Source: Spirochaetia bacterium
GTDB taxonomy: Bacteria > Spirochaetota > Spirochaetia > Treponematales > Breznakiellaceae
NCBI GenBank assembly: GCA_025997655.1
Contig: BNUW01000049.1
Span: 1 to 16,187, forward strand
Length of the DNA: 16,187 bases
Direction of reading: 5' to 3'
The notes below the pieces were generated by a model. That model searched no databases and had not been told where the DNA came from. It worked only from the letters and a program-made list of their open reading frames with translations. Position numbers and translations under genes: made by a program. Shown here in pieces: positions 1 to 6,107 of this stretch; within the stretch, counting starts at the first letter, position 1; every line of letters begins with the position of its first letter.

Positions 1-411
1 GGTATAATCCCCCAGGGTTTCATCGGTAAGCCAGCCGGCGTTGATAAGCCGCCGCAAAAACCGGCCCGCCAGAACGCGATCATTGGGGACTGTCCGCCCC
101 GGCTCTTTCACGGCGGAATTCCCCGGCAGGCTGCCCTCAAAATCCAGTTCCTGAACGCCTGCGGGAACCGGCTCATCTTGATCCTCCGGCGTTTCCCCCT
201 CATCGTCTTCGTCGGCAAGGCTGCCATGGTGCAGAGAAAGGTAATCCATAAAGGCACGAATGACCAATTCCCGTTCCAGCCCCTGGGTGTTTTCCTGGAA
301 TAGCCGGTAGTACAGCACCAGCAGGGCAGCGTAATGCTCCCGGTTGACCCATGCCAGGGGAGAAAAGAAATTCTCAGGCAGGATGGCAAAGACGCCGGTC
401 GTGGGGGCCAT
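1..411 (-). CDS. jetA: Probable Wadjet system kleisin JetA (DUF5716-like), N-terminal fragment running off the left edge
   Basis: An open frame of 137 codons reads from ATG at 411 to the window edge with no stop. The start has VFAILPENFFSPL (residues 7-19) and NREHYAALLVLYYRLF (23-38), then ERELVIRAFMDYL (46-58). An acidic, probably disordered stretch (66-92) follows, then FLRRLINAGWLTDE (118-131), a winged-helix-like segment. From memory of the family, JetA proteins begin with a short lead into IPENFF-PL, a conserved N-R-E-x-Y helix, then an I-L-R-x-L...GW motif, and this frame has all three in order. JetA is the MukF-like kleisin of JetABCD, an SMC complex that recognises and cuts circular plasmid DNA. 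About a quarter to a third of a usual JetA is visible; jetB, jetC and jetD would lie further left. No clear Shine-Dalgarno precedes ATG 411. The frame stays open up to a TGA near 489, so a TTG start at 471 is possible. The family call is by pattern recognition, not a search. Confidence 0.68.
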   Translation of the reverse strand, partial: MAPTTGVFAILPENFFSPLAWVNREHYAALLVLYYRLFQENTQGLERELVIRAFMDYLSLHHGSLADEDDEGETPEDQDEPVPAGVQELDFEGSLPGNSAVKEPGRTVPNDRVLAGRFLRRLINAGWLTDETLGDYT

Positions 412-475
412 GGGATAACGGTAGAGACCGGTGGGGGCTTTGTCAAGGTGTATATACGCACGGAATTCCAAATTT

Positions 476-652
476 AACCACAGACCTCACGGACAGCACG
501 GACAAAGACGATAGAAATAAAGGCGGTACCGAATTCACTGGCAAGCTTAGGCAGCAGCCGGGCTTAAATTGGGTTTTCTGGTAAATTTTTGTGCGTTTCC
601 CAAAGCGGAAATTATAAGGATTGTCCGTTAATCTGTCGGTGAGGTCGGTGGT
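476..652. repeat. Imperfect inverted-repeat (MITE-like) element between tatC and jetA
   Basis: The left arm (476-505) and the reverse complement of the right arm (621-652) share AACCAC, GACCTCAC, GACAG and ACGGACAA in the same order. They differ by a few substitutions and a 2-base length difference. About 115 bases separate the arms. Both arms consist of short GAC-rich units (ctcacggacagcacggac type). Similar rows of GGAC/CCGTG units ending in GGTGGTT or AACCAC are, in my recollection, typical of dispersed palindromic elements in many bacterial genomes. No target-site duplication is obvious: the outer flanks are AAATTT on the left and TTTCCT on the right. A transcript from tatC would cross both arms and could fold into a long hairpin. 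The mobile-element reading is inference; the inverted repeat itself is visible. Confidence 0.6.
611..639 (-). promoter_or_regulatory. Candidate sigma-70 promoter inside the inverted-repeat element, facing jetA
   Basis: On the minus strand, CCGACA (634-639, 4 of 6 to TTGACA) is followed after exactly 17 bases by a perfect TATAAT (611-616). The -35 hexamer lies within the right arm of the inverted repeat and the -10 just inside it. Transcription would start near 604 and run about 190 bases through the left arm to the jetA ATG at 411. It could supply the promoter that jetA otherwise lacks. TTGACA at 440-445 is a second possible -35, but it has only a poor -10 abutting the start codon. Confidence 0.4.
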
Positions 653-666
653 TTTTCCTAAGTATT

Positions 667-1428
667 TCATTGCTCCTTTTTTTCTCCGTTGGTTCGCGAT
701 AAAAACCCGCCGATAAAAAGCGTCAGCTCAAAAAGCAAGTACAGCGGCACACCGAGAGCCGCCTGTGAAATGACATCCGGCGGTGTACAGATTCCGGCGG
801 CCAGAAAAATCATAATGATGATGTGGGGCCGGAAGCGGGCCACTTTTTTTGGTGTGGTTAGTCCAAGGACGAAGGAGAATAGCAGCAAGAGTGGTGTCTG
901 CAAAAGCAGGCCCGCAGCAAGCATCAGGGCGTAGAGCAGGGCGAGATATTCCTTGAAGCCCCAAAGCGGCTGAATACCGTCTCCTGAGGCAAAGCGCAGG
1001 AAGAACCGCAGTACCACCGGCGAAAGGAACCGGTAGGCCAGGCCGGAGCCTGCAATAAACAGTACCGGGACAACAAGCAGCGCCGTCAGGGTCCACCGGC
1101 GTTCCTTCCCTTTGAGGGCGGGCCATACAAATAATCCGATCTGCAAAAGACAAAAGGGCGCGGCAACGATCGCGCCGGTCCAGACCGCAAGGTTGAGGTA
1201 GGCAAGAAATTTTTCGGCGGGGTTGAAGGTGTAGAGCTCAAGACCAAGATCCGCCACCGGCGTCATGAGAAACGCCGCTATATGTTCAGAAAAGGCGAAG
1301 GCGGGGATAGCTGCGACGGTAAATACCGCCAGTACGGCGATTATCCGGCGGCGAAGTTCCTCAAGGTGTTCGGTCCATTCGTTGAGCTCCTCATCGCTAT
1401 CAGGTTTTGTTTTCTGTTCCTTCGCCAT
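667..1428 (-). CDS. tatC: Twin-arginine translocase subunit TatC
   Basis: TatC is the multi-spanning receptor of the Tat pathway. It binds twin-arginine signal peptides and, with TatA, moves folded proteins across the inner membrane. The protein has the cytoplasmic signature EHLEELRRR near the N-terminus, the FNPAEKFLAY loop after the first membrane span, and six hydrophobic spans. The C-terminal block FLAAGICTPPDVISQ matches the TPPD-S-Q region of known TatC proteins, followed by PLYLLFEL. About 253 residues is a normal length. I chose ATG 1428, which gives MAKEQK, a 28-base overlap with tatA and a weak GGAAG upstream. The frame extends to an ATG at 1479, but the extra 17 residues do not look family-like. 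It is the last gene of the DUF362-polyferredoxin-tatA-tatC cassette. Its TGA overlaps the ATG of a spurious small frame in the adjacent repeat. Confidence 0.93.
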   Translation of the reverse strand: MAKEQKTKPDSDEELNEWTEHLEELRRRIIAVLAVFTVAAIPAFAFSEHIAAFLMTPVADLGLELYTFNPAEKFLAYLNLAVWTGAIVAAPFCLLQIGLFVWPALKGKERRWTLTALLVVPVLFIAGSGLAYRFLSPVVLRFFLRFASGDGIQPLWGFKEYLALLYALMLAAGLLLQTPLLLLFSFVLGLTTPKKVARFRPHIIIMIFLAAGICTPPDVISQAALGVPLYLLFELTLFIGGFLSRTNGEKKEQ

Positions 1429-1627
1429 CGGCCTGCTTCCCGGCGACTGTTGCGTGTTCACCGTCCATCTTGACATCATCTTTCAAGGTACCCACGCCAT
1501 TGAACGCGGACTTAAATTCCCGTATGGCTTCCCCGGCGGCGCGGCCCACCTGGGGCAGCCGTTTCGCGCCGAACAGTATCAGTGCCAACACGATTAGTAA
1601 CGCTATCTCTCCTGCTCCTAAATGCAT
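1400..1627 (-). CDS. tatA: Twin-arginine translocase subunit TatA
   Basis: This 75-residue TatA/E-type protein has a single N-terminal span (EIALLIVLALILFGAKRLP, residues 7-25), the FG-LP hinge typical of the family, and an amphipathic helix (VGRAAGEAIREFKSAF, about 27-42). The tail is charged and disordered. TatA oligomers form or weaken the membrane passage for folded Tat substrates recruited by TatC. ATG 1627 is supported by a GAGGAG Shine-Dalgarno 6 bases upstream. The gene starts 24 bases after the polyferredoxin stop and overlaps tatC, so co-translation is likely. No separate tatB is seen, which suggests a minimal TatAC system. Confidence 0.93.
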   Translation of the reverse strand: MHLGAGEIALLIVLALILFGAKRLPQVGRAAGEAIREFKSAFNGVGTLKDDVKMDGEHATVAGKQADGEGTENKT

Positions 1628-1651
1628 ACAAACTCCTCTATTATAAACATA

Positions 1652-3211
1652 TCAAAACGGAAAATCATCAGAAATATCCACCCGAAGTTCGTCACCGGAT
1701 TCCTCCGGCGGGCGTGAACCGATCGTAAGGCTCTGTTCCGGGACGGCCGCCAGGGTAAACGCCCGGGGCTCCGCAGGACAGGCCGCAAGGCAGGCGCCGC
1801 AGCCGATGCAGTACCGCTCATCGTACACGGGCCTGGTCAGGAAGGGAATCCCCGGCTCGCTGTAGGGGATCATCGTGAGCGCCCCGGTGGGACAGACCTC
1901 CGCGCAGGCGCCGCAGGATTCATGCCTGGTGTTGACCACGCAGCGCTCAAAGTAGAGGGTTGACAGGGCCAGCCGGGTCCGGTGTTTCTCCTCCACGCTA
2001 AGGCGGGTAATGGCCCCGGTGGGACAGACCCGCCCGCACTCGACGCAGTTGAACTGGCAGGCGGCGGTCGCTTCTCCGGTGTAATCAAGGCGGGGATGCG
2101 GGTCATCCTTCGCCGTGATGATATTGGCAGGGCAGGCTGCGACACAGGCATGACAGCCGATACAGCGGGAAGTGAAATGAATCAGATTTTTTGCCCCCGG
2201 CGGCAGTATGGGGAGCGTTTCACCTTCAGGCAGATTTGCAAGGGCCAAGTCCACGGGCCGGGAAAACAGTTTGAGGCTCGGTCCTAAAAGGTACGCCGCG
2301 CCGCAGACAAGCGAAACTTTGCCCGCGCCCTTCAAAAAGACCCGCCGGGCTTCACCGGAAACCGCCGCTTTCCCCTGCGGCCCATAGGCCGCAATCCCTG
2401 TGGGACAGACATCGACGCAGGAAAAGCACAATACGCATCGATCGCGCTCTATGGTTTTTTTACGGGAATCAATGCAGCCCGTGGGGCACTTCTTTTCGCA
2501 GAGCCCGCAGGAAACACAGTGCGGGGATACCTTCATGCCCAGCGGCGCGGCCGACGAAAACAGGCCAAGGGTCACGCCCACCGGGCACCAGGAGCAAAAC
2601 GCCCGGCCACGGAAGAGCGCGATAAGCAATATCAGTACCATTGGTATGGCGAGGATCAGCGAAAAAGCCGCCGTTCCGCCAAAGAGCAAGCCGCGTAGCG
2701 CAACTATTCCCCGCCCGAAGATAGAGATGGGGTCAAAGAACATCATGAGCGGGGCAAACGAAAACGCCACCCCTGCGCCCACAAGGAGCGGCATTACGTA
2801 GCGCACCCGTGGCGCCGGTCGGTAGCCCCTGCGCACAATCCCCTTTCGTTCCGGTTTTCCTGGTTTAGGGACGCCGATCCCGGCAGCGCTTTGTGAAGTA
2901 TCTTTTCGTTTTCCTTTTTTCCGCCGAAACAGTCCGCCGACCCGCCAGAACAGTTCCTGACTGGCGCCCAGGGGACAGAGGACCGAACAGAAGACCCTGC
3001 CGAAAACCAGGGTGAGCAGGAGGATGACAATGACGAAGCCCGCAATACCCGCCCCATACAACACCGCGGAGAACTGCCCCTTGACCAGCGGGGCCAGTAT
3101 GCCGTTGGCGCTGATGCTGGGCGAAAGGTATCCATAGATAAACAGAACCAGTACGGCAAGGGCGATGAGGCAACGAACAAGGGCCGGCGTTTTGCGCAAC
3201 CTGAACGCCAT
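1652..3211 (-). CDS. Membrane-bound polyferredoxin resembling a NapH-NapG fusion (six 4Fe-4S motifs)
   Basis: The protein has 519 residues. The N-terminal half looks like NapH: membrane spans (about 10-30, 48-70, 138-156, 178-200), the paired cysteine motifs CSVLCP (C75, C79) and CSWCP (C206, C209), then two 4Fe-4S motifs (C232-C242 and C259-C269). A twin-arginine motif follows, ARRVFLKGAG (288-297, R289-R290), with a hydrophobic stretch to about 312. After it comes a NapG-like part beginning LPPGA (336-340). It has four more clusters: C350-C360, C385-C396, the widely spaced C424/C433/C436/C440 seen in NapG, and C468-C478. The family passes electrons from the membrane quinol pool to periplasmic redox partners. 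The gene starts one base after the DUF362 stop and precedes tatA, so all four genes are probably one transcript. No nitrate reductase genes are present, so the NapHG likeness is architectural and the electron acceptor is unknown. Confidence 0.85.
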   Translation of the reverse strand: MAFRLRKTPALVRCLIALAVLVLFIYGYLSPSISANGILAPLVKGQFSAVLYGAGIAGFVIVILLLTLVFGRVFCSVLCPLGASQELFWRVGGLFRRKKGKRKDTSQSAAGIGVPKPGKPERKGIVRRGYRPAPRVRYVMPLLVGAGVAFSFAPLMMFFDPISIFGRGIVALRGLLFGGTAAFSLILAIPMVLILLIALFRGRAFCSWCPVGVTLGLFSSAAPLGMKVSPHCVSCGLCEKKCPTGCIDSRKKTIERDRCVLCFSCVDVCPTGIAAYGPQGKAAVSGEARRVFLKGAGKVSLVCGAAYLLGPSLKLFSRPVDLALANLPEGETLPILPPGAKNLIHFTSRCIGCHACVAACPANIITAKDDPHPRLDYTGEATAACQFNCVECGRVCPTGAITRLSVEEKHRTRLALSTLYFERCVVNTRHESCGACAEVCPTGALTMIPYSEPGIPFLTRPVYDERYCIGCGACLAACPAEPRAFTLAAVPEQSLTIGSRPPEESGDELRVDISDDFPF

Positions 3212-3212
3212 G

Positions 3213-4133
3213 TTACACGCTCAGGCGGGAGATGTTCAGCTTTGAAAGATCCATCTGCCCAAAGCCTGCTTCCGAGGCAATGCGCACGTACTCGACTTCA
3301 CCCTGCCGGCGGTTAACCAGGGCAAAGGCTGCGGAATCCGCCGCCACGATGTCCGGCGATATGATCATCGAGCCTATCTGGGCCACATCCGCCAGATTCC
3401 CGCCGCCGGGGCCGTTTCTGGTGATGACCCGGTAGGCGTCAACAATGTTGAGGTCCGGTTTTTTGGCGTAGAGGAAGTCGGCGATACAGGTTTGGAGCCC
3501 ATTTGAGTGGTAGGTCCGCCGGTTCCAGACACAGCCCATGAGGTTTTTTATTGAGCCGCTCACCCCGGCACCGCCATGATGTTTCAGCACCGGCACATTG
3601 ATAAACACATCGGCTTCCAGGACCGCTTCGTGTATCGCCGTTTCCTTCAAGCGCTTGCCCCCCGTGACGGTAACGTTCTGATAGTAGCCTTCCCGCTCGG
3701 CCTGGGCATAGACCGCACCGGCGTTCTTCGCCGCCTCAAGGATGCCGCTGTTTTTGCTGGCCCGTTCCCAATGGGCAAGGGAATGGTCGATAATGAGGAC
3801 CCGCCGCGCCCCGGCGTCTTTGCACTGCTGGACCACCGCCGCCACCAGTTCAGGGGAGGTATTTGCCCCATATTCCGGCGCCAGGTCAAAGGACATATTG
3901 GGCTTTATCACCACGGTCTGCCCGCTCCTGACAAAGCACCCCATGCCGCCGATTTCCCGCATCCCCCGCTCGAACATGGTCCGGGGCGTTCCCCCCTTGA
4001 GGGCCACCAGGTCGGGATACCTGTTTTCCTGGGCGGCCAGGGTAATCGCGCCCCGCAGCCCCTTGGGCAGAATGAGCAGCCCCGCGCCAAAGCCCAGGGC
4101 CGCCGATTTCTTTATAAATTCACGTCTATCCAT
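3213..4133 (-). CDS. DUF362 protein with a twin-arginine signal peptide
   Basis: The 306-residue protein opens with a Tat signal: DRREFIKKSAALGFGAG (residues 2-18), a hydrophobic core to about 25, and a possible cleavage site in AITLAA. The mature part has DUF362 features: TVVIKPNMS, SPELVAAVVQQCKDAGA, VLIIDHS, ADVFINVPVLKHHGGAG, GSIKNLMG, DLNIVDAYRV and ISPDIVAADSAA. DUF362 proteins are often paired with, or fused to, 4Fe-4S ferredoxins; their reaction is not firmly established. ATG 4133 has a strong GGAGGTGA 5 bases upstream. The polyferredoxin follows after a single base and tatA/tatC after that. This protein is therefore the obvious candidate substrate of the adjacent translocase and probably works with the polyferredoxin outside the membrane. 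A weak promoter (TTGTAC, 17 bases, CATTAT; 4155-4183) could drive the cassette. Confidence 0.88.
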   Translation of the reverse strand: MDRREFIKKSAALGFGAGLLILPKGLRGAITLAAQENRYPDLVALKGGTPRTMFERGMREIGGMGCFVRSGQTVVIKPNMSFDLAPEYGANTSPELVAAVVQQCKDAGARRVLIIDHSLAHWERASKNSGILEAAKNAGAVYAQAEREGYYQNVTVTGGKRLKETAIHEAVLEADVFINVPVLKHHGGAGVSGSIKNLMGCVWNRRTYHSNGLQTCIADFLYAKKPDLNIVDAYRVITRNGPGGGNLADVAQIGSMIISPDIVAADSAAFALVNRRQGEVEYVRIASEAGFGQMDLSKLNISRLSV

Positions 4134-4231
4134 TTTATCACCTCCGTGTCTGGTATAATGACATATATCTTACGGTAGTACAAGATACAAGACAAGGTGC
4201 TACGAAAGGTCAACGCCCATTGGTTCCTATG
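4134..4231. promoter_or_regulatory. Intergenic region with near-palindrome and opposed promoter-like hexamers
   Basis: This 98-base gap separates the toxin stop from the DUF362 start. TATCTT (4166-4171) and AAGATA (4182-4187) form an inverted repeat that can be extended with a bulge. Overlapping it on the minus strand is a weak promoter toward DUF362 (-35 TTGTAC 4178-4183, -10 CATTAT 4155-4160). On the plus strand lies an extended -10, TGGTATAAT (4151-4159), pointing antisense into the toxin gene but without a recognisable -35. The palindrome could be an operator. All of this rests on short motifs. Confidence 0.25.
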
Positions 4232-4627
4232 TTAACCATTAAGCAACTTACCTCCCAATTGTTTTTTCAAATCGCCATCAAAGGTGAATACAGGATTGCC
4301 TTTTACTTTTGCATAACCATCAAGAAGGCAATCAACAAAATCAAGACTGGTGGCTGCATAGAGATTACAGGCATATAAGACGATAGTTTCCTCAAGTAAT
4401 AAATTTTCTTGCAGGGTAGAAAAATCCTTTAATCTTTCTGCAATGGCTTGACGGGTAAGCTTGTATTTTTTCTGTAAATTATAAACTGCTTCGGCAACAA
4501 CCTCTACAGTAGTTACACAATCGTTGGACATCAATAATTTGGCAACTTGACTGTACATTTCCTCGTCATTTTGCATAAGAAAACGGAGAACCGCATTCGT
4601 ATCAAGAAGGACTGTTTTTTTAGTCAA
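4232..4627 (-). CDS. PIN-domain ribonuclease toxin (VapC-like)
   Basis: This is a probable type II toxin-antitoxin ribonuclease of the PIN fold. It shows the expected acidic residues: LLDTNAVLRFL near the N-terminus (first Asp), TTVEVVAEAVYNL (Glu), and LDFVDCLLDGYAK followed by PVFTFDGDLKK (C-terminal Asp residues). I chose TTG at 4627 because AAGGAG sits 8 bases upstream and translation then begins at TKKTVLLDTN, the usual place relative to the first Asp; this gives 131 residues. GTG 4636 and TTG 4654 are longer alternatives. The start overlaps the last codons of the upstream antitoxin by 8 bases, typical of coupled TA pairs. Codon use is AT-rich compared with the flagellar genes. The exact VapC subfamily and RNA target cannot be told. 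Confidence 0.85.
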   Translation of the reverse strand: MTKKTVLLDTNAVLRFLMQNDEEMYSQVAKLLMSNDCVTTVEVVAEAVYNLQKKYKLTRQAIAERLKDFSTLQENLLLEETIVLYACNLYAATSLDFVDCLLDGYAKVKGNPVFTFDGDLKKQLGGKLLNG

Positions 4628-4958
4628 ATTCGCCACTCCTTGCCCTCTCTGCAACGTCTTCTGCCCAGACTTTTTTCTCCGCCCTGAAACGAGCCTGCAT
4701 TTCTTCTTCGGTTTCTGTGCCGTCTATTACTTTCTGGGCGTCAAAATCAAATTGTACCCCTTCGGCCAATTTCTGTTTCAAATGATCTTTCAAATTGAAA
4801 CTTCGTCTGAACCGTTCAAGGGCTTCCCTATTGACCTTTGGTTTGGTTTCTTCAATAGGCCGAATAGTAACTTCCACCCGGCTGTGCTTCATGGCATCAG
4901 GTATTTTGAATATTGGCGATAGCCGTTCTGCATCAATTATTTCGGTCATTATTTCCAT
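4620..4958 (-). CDS. Probable antitoxin partner of the PIN toxin
   Basis: The small 112-residue protein is rich in charged residues. Its N-terminus, DAERLSPIFKIPDAMKH (about 9-25) followed by VEVTIRPIE, resembles antitoxins that begin with a short beta/helix DNA-binding segment (a sub-motif of the form L-x-x-I-F-K-I-P, then VEV-I-P). The rest (NREALERFRRSFNLKDHL onward) looks helical and acidic, ending in ERARSGEFD, and probably wraps the toxin. ATG 4958 follows AAAGGAGT with a 5-base gap, 15 bases after the DUF262 stop, and the gene overlaps the toxin. It is therefore the middle gene of a three-gene unit. The assignment comes mainly from position and size; the DNA-binding fold was not tested. 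Such antitoxins commonly repress their own promoter, but the promoter here lies upstream of DUF262. Confidence 0.7.
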   Translation of the reverse strand: MEIMTEIIDAERLSPIFKIPDAMKHSRVEVTIRPIEETKPKVNREALERFRRSFNLKDHLKQKLAEGVQFDFDAQKVIDGTETEEEMQARFRAEKKVWAEDVAERARSGEFD

Positions 4959-4973
4959 ACGTGACTCCTTTAT

Positions 4974-5993
4974 TTAGACTTTCCATTCCGCTATGGCTAA
5001 TTTTGCTAAATTATTTGCCCTGGTTTCAATGGCGGCCTCATCCCAAGACTTATTGCTTAAATAAGGGGAGAAGGTAGCTAAATCGGAAGCATAGACGGAA
5101 AACCCTTTATTCTTTCCATCACCACCCTTCTTTATATCCCATGTGGCATCACTATAGGAATCGAAAAGCCCCTCAACCTTGCCATATTTCTTTTTGTCTT
5201 CCGAATTAAGATTAAGAACGGGGTCTTGAATTTTTATTTGCAGGAAGGAATAAAAAAACAAATCTAAAAGACTTCGGGTAACCCGGCCTGCGGATATTTG
5301 AATATCCCAATATTTCCGGGCAGAATCGGTTTCAAAAATATCCTTCCAGTTTTTTTCGTATAACTCAATATCATGATTGAAAAAATAATTTTTTAAAAGT
5401 TCGGCGGTTGTCAATTTAACACCAAGAGAATTAATCGTATCAAAGATTTTCTGCTCGTCCTCATCAAGCAAAAGGTCAATAACGACAAATTGTAAATTGT
5501 CCAATAAAGTCTGATAGTTGATGATTGATTCATCTAAGTTGTTTTTGAAAAAATTGTATGCCGCTGAGATTTTATTTTCTGTATTTATATTATCTAATGT
5601 TGTAAGATTTAATATTTTATTGAATGATTCTTCATCATTGTGATTGTGCTTAATGGCAATTTGTTCGGTCATACGAAGACGATAGATGGTTTCAAGCTTT
5701 GAATTATTGATTTTCAGGCTAAGAACTTTGAAAAATAAACAGAGCGTTGTCAGACGCTGCTGACCACCAATAAGTGTTCGAATATCTCCATGACGTTGAG
5801 TGCCGGTCATTTGCTGCTTTAGTATTATGGAGCCAAGAAAATAGGTTTTTTTTTCAGAAGAAACGGTTGCCATACCATCAAGAAATCGTTCCCACTGGGG
5901 TTCAGCCCAGACATACGCACGCTGAAAAAAAGGGATTTCAAGGATACGATTACCGTCCAAAATTCCACTTAACGTAAGGCTATGAGCTTCCAC
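4974..5993 (-). CDS. DUF262 (GmrSD/ParB-like NTPase) protein, apparently lacking the HNH half
   Basis: DUF262 domains occur in GmrSD type IV restriction enzymes and related phage-defence proteins, where an NTP-using N-domain controls a C-terminal DUF1524 HNH nuclease. Visible motifs are IPFFQRAYVW (20-29), YFLGSIIL (51-58), GGQQRLTTL (76-84) and FDTINSLGVKLTTAELLKNY (184-203). The second motif normally reads DGQQR; here the Asp is Gly76 (codon GGT). The protein has 339 residues, against my expectation of 500 or more for full DUF262-DUF1524 proteins. The tail DEAAIETRANNLAKLAIAEW (318-337) still looks like the end of DUF1524, but no His-containing HNH motif lies in between. That suggests an in-frame internal deletion or a degenerate copy. 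GTG 5993 has GGAGGA 7 bases upstream. A promoter sits just before it and the antitoxin follows after 15 bases. The gene is notably AT-rich. Confidence 0.8.
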   Translation of the reverse strand: MEAHSLTLSGILDGNRILEIPFFQRAYVWAEPQWERFLDGMATVSSEKKTYFLGSIILKQQMTGTQRHGDIRTLIGGQQRLTTLCLFFKVLSLKINNSKLETIYRLRMTEQIAIKHNHNDEESFNKILNLTTLDNINTENKISAAYNFFKNNLDESIINYQTLLDNLQFVVIDLLLDEDEQKIFDTINSLGVKLTTAELLKNYFFNHDIELYEKNWKDIFETDSARKYWDIQISAGRVTRSLLDLFFYSFLQIKIQDPVLNLNSEDKKKYGKVEGLFDSYSDATWDIKKGGDGKNKGFSVYASDLATFSPYLSNKSWDEAAIETRANNLAKLAIAEWKV

Positions 5994-6042
5994 GAGAGAA
6001 TCCTCCGGTAAAGGTCAGTCCGCATTGATGCCACATGACTAT

Positions 6043-6070
6043 AGTATACCATTAAAACCCGTGGGTGCAA
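6043..6070 (-). promoter_or_regulatory. Sigma-70 promoter of the DUF262-antitoxin-toxin unit
   Basis: Minus-strand TTGCAC (6065-6070, 4 of 6 to TTGACA) is followed after 16 bases by TATACT (6043-6048). The predicted start is near 6036, about 43 bases before the GTG start of the DUF262 gene, and leaves room for the GGAGGA site. It lies in the 114-base gap after the M15 protein gene, so the three-gene unit probably has its own transcription. Confidence 0.5.
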
Positions 6071-6107
6071 CACGGCGAAAGGATAAAACACTCGCCGCCG
6101 CCCGATA

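Noticed and set aside
108..461. 117-codon minus-strand frame starting at GTG 461
   Set aside because: Pro/Arg/Trp-rich shadow frame over the jetA frame, which has the protein-like sequence and the family motifs.
443..670. 75-codon minus-strand frame whose ATG overlaps the tatC stop
   Set aside because: It runs through both arms of the inverted repeat, its peptide is a product of the repeat (T-D-L-T-D units), and GGAG is only 2 bases from the ATG.
709..716. GCCGATAA on the plus strand, the sigma-28 -10 consensus
   Set aside because: Inside tatC, on the wrong strand for any gene, and with no TAAA at the required spacing.
1640..1645. TATAAT on the minus strand before tatA
   Set aside because: No fair -35 (ATGATT at best), and the start point would fall on the tatA ribosome site.
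4205..4231. TGGTT/AACCA inverted repeat after the toxin gene as a terminator
   Set aside because: Short, weak stem and no T-run.
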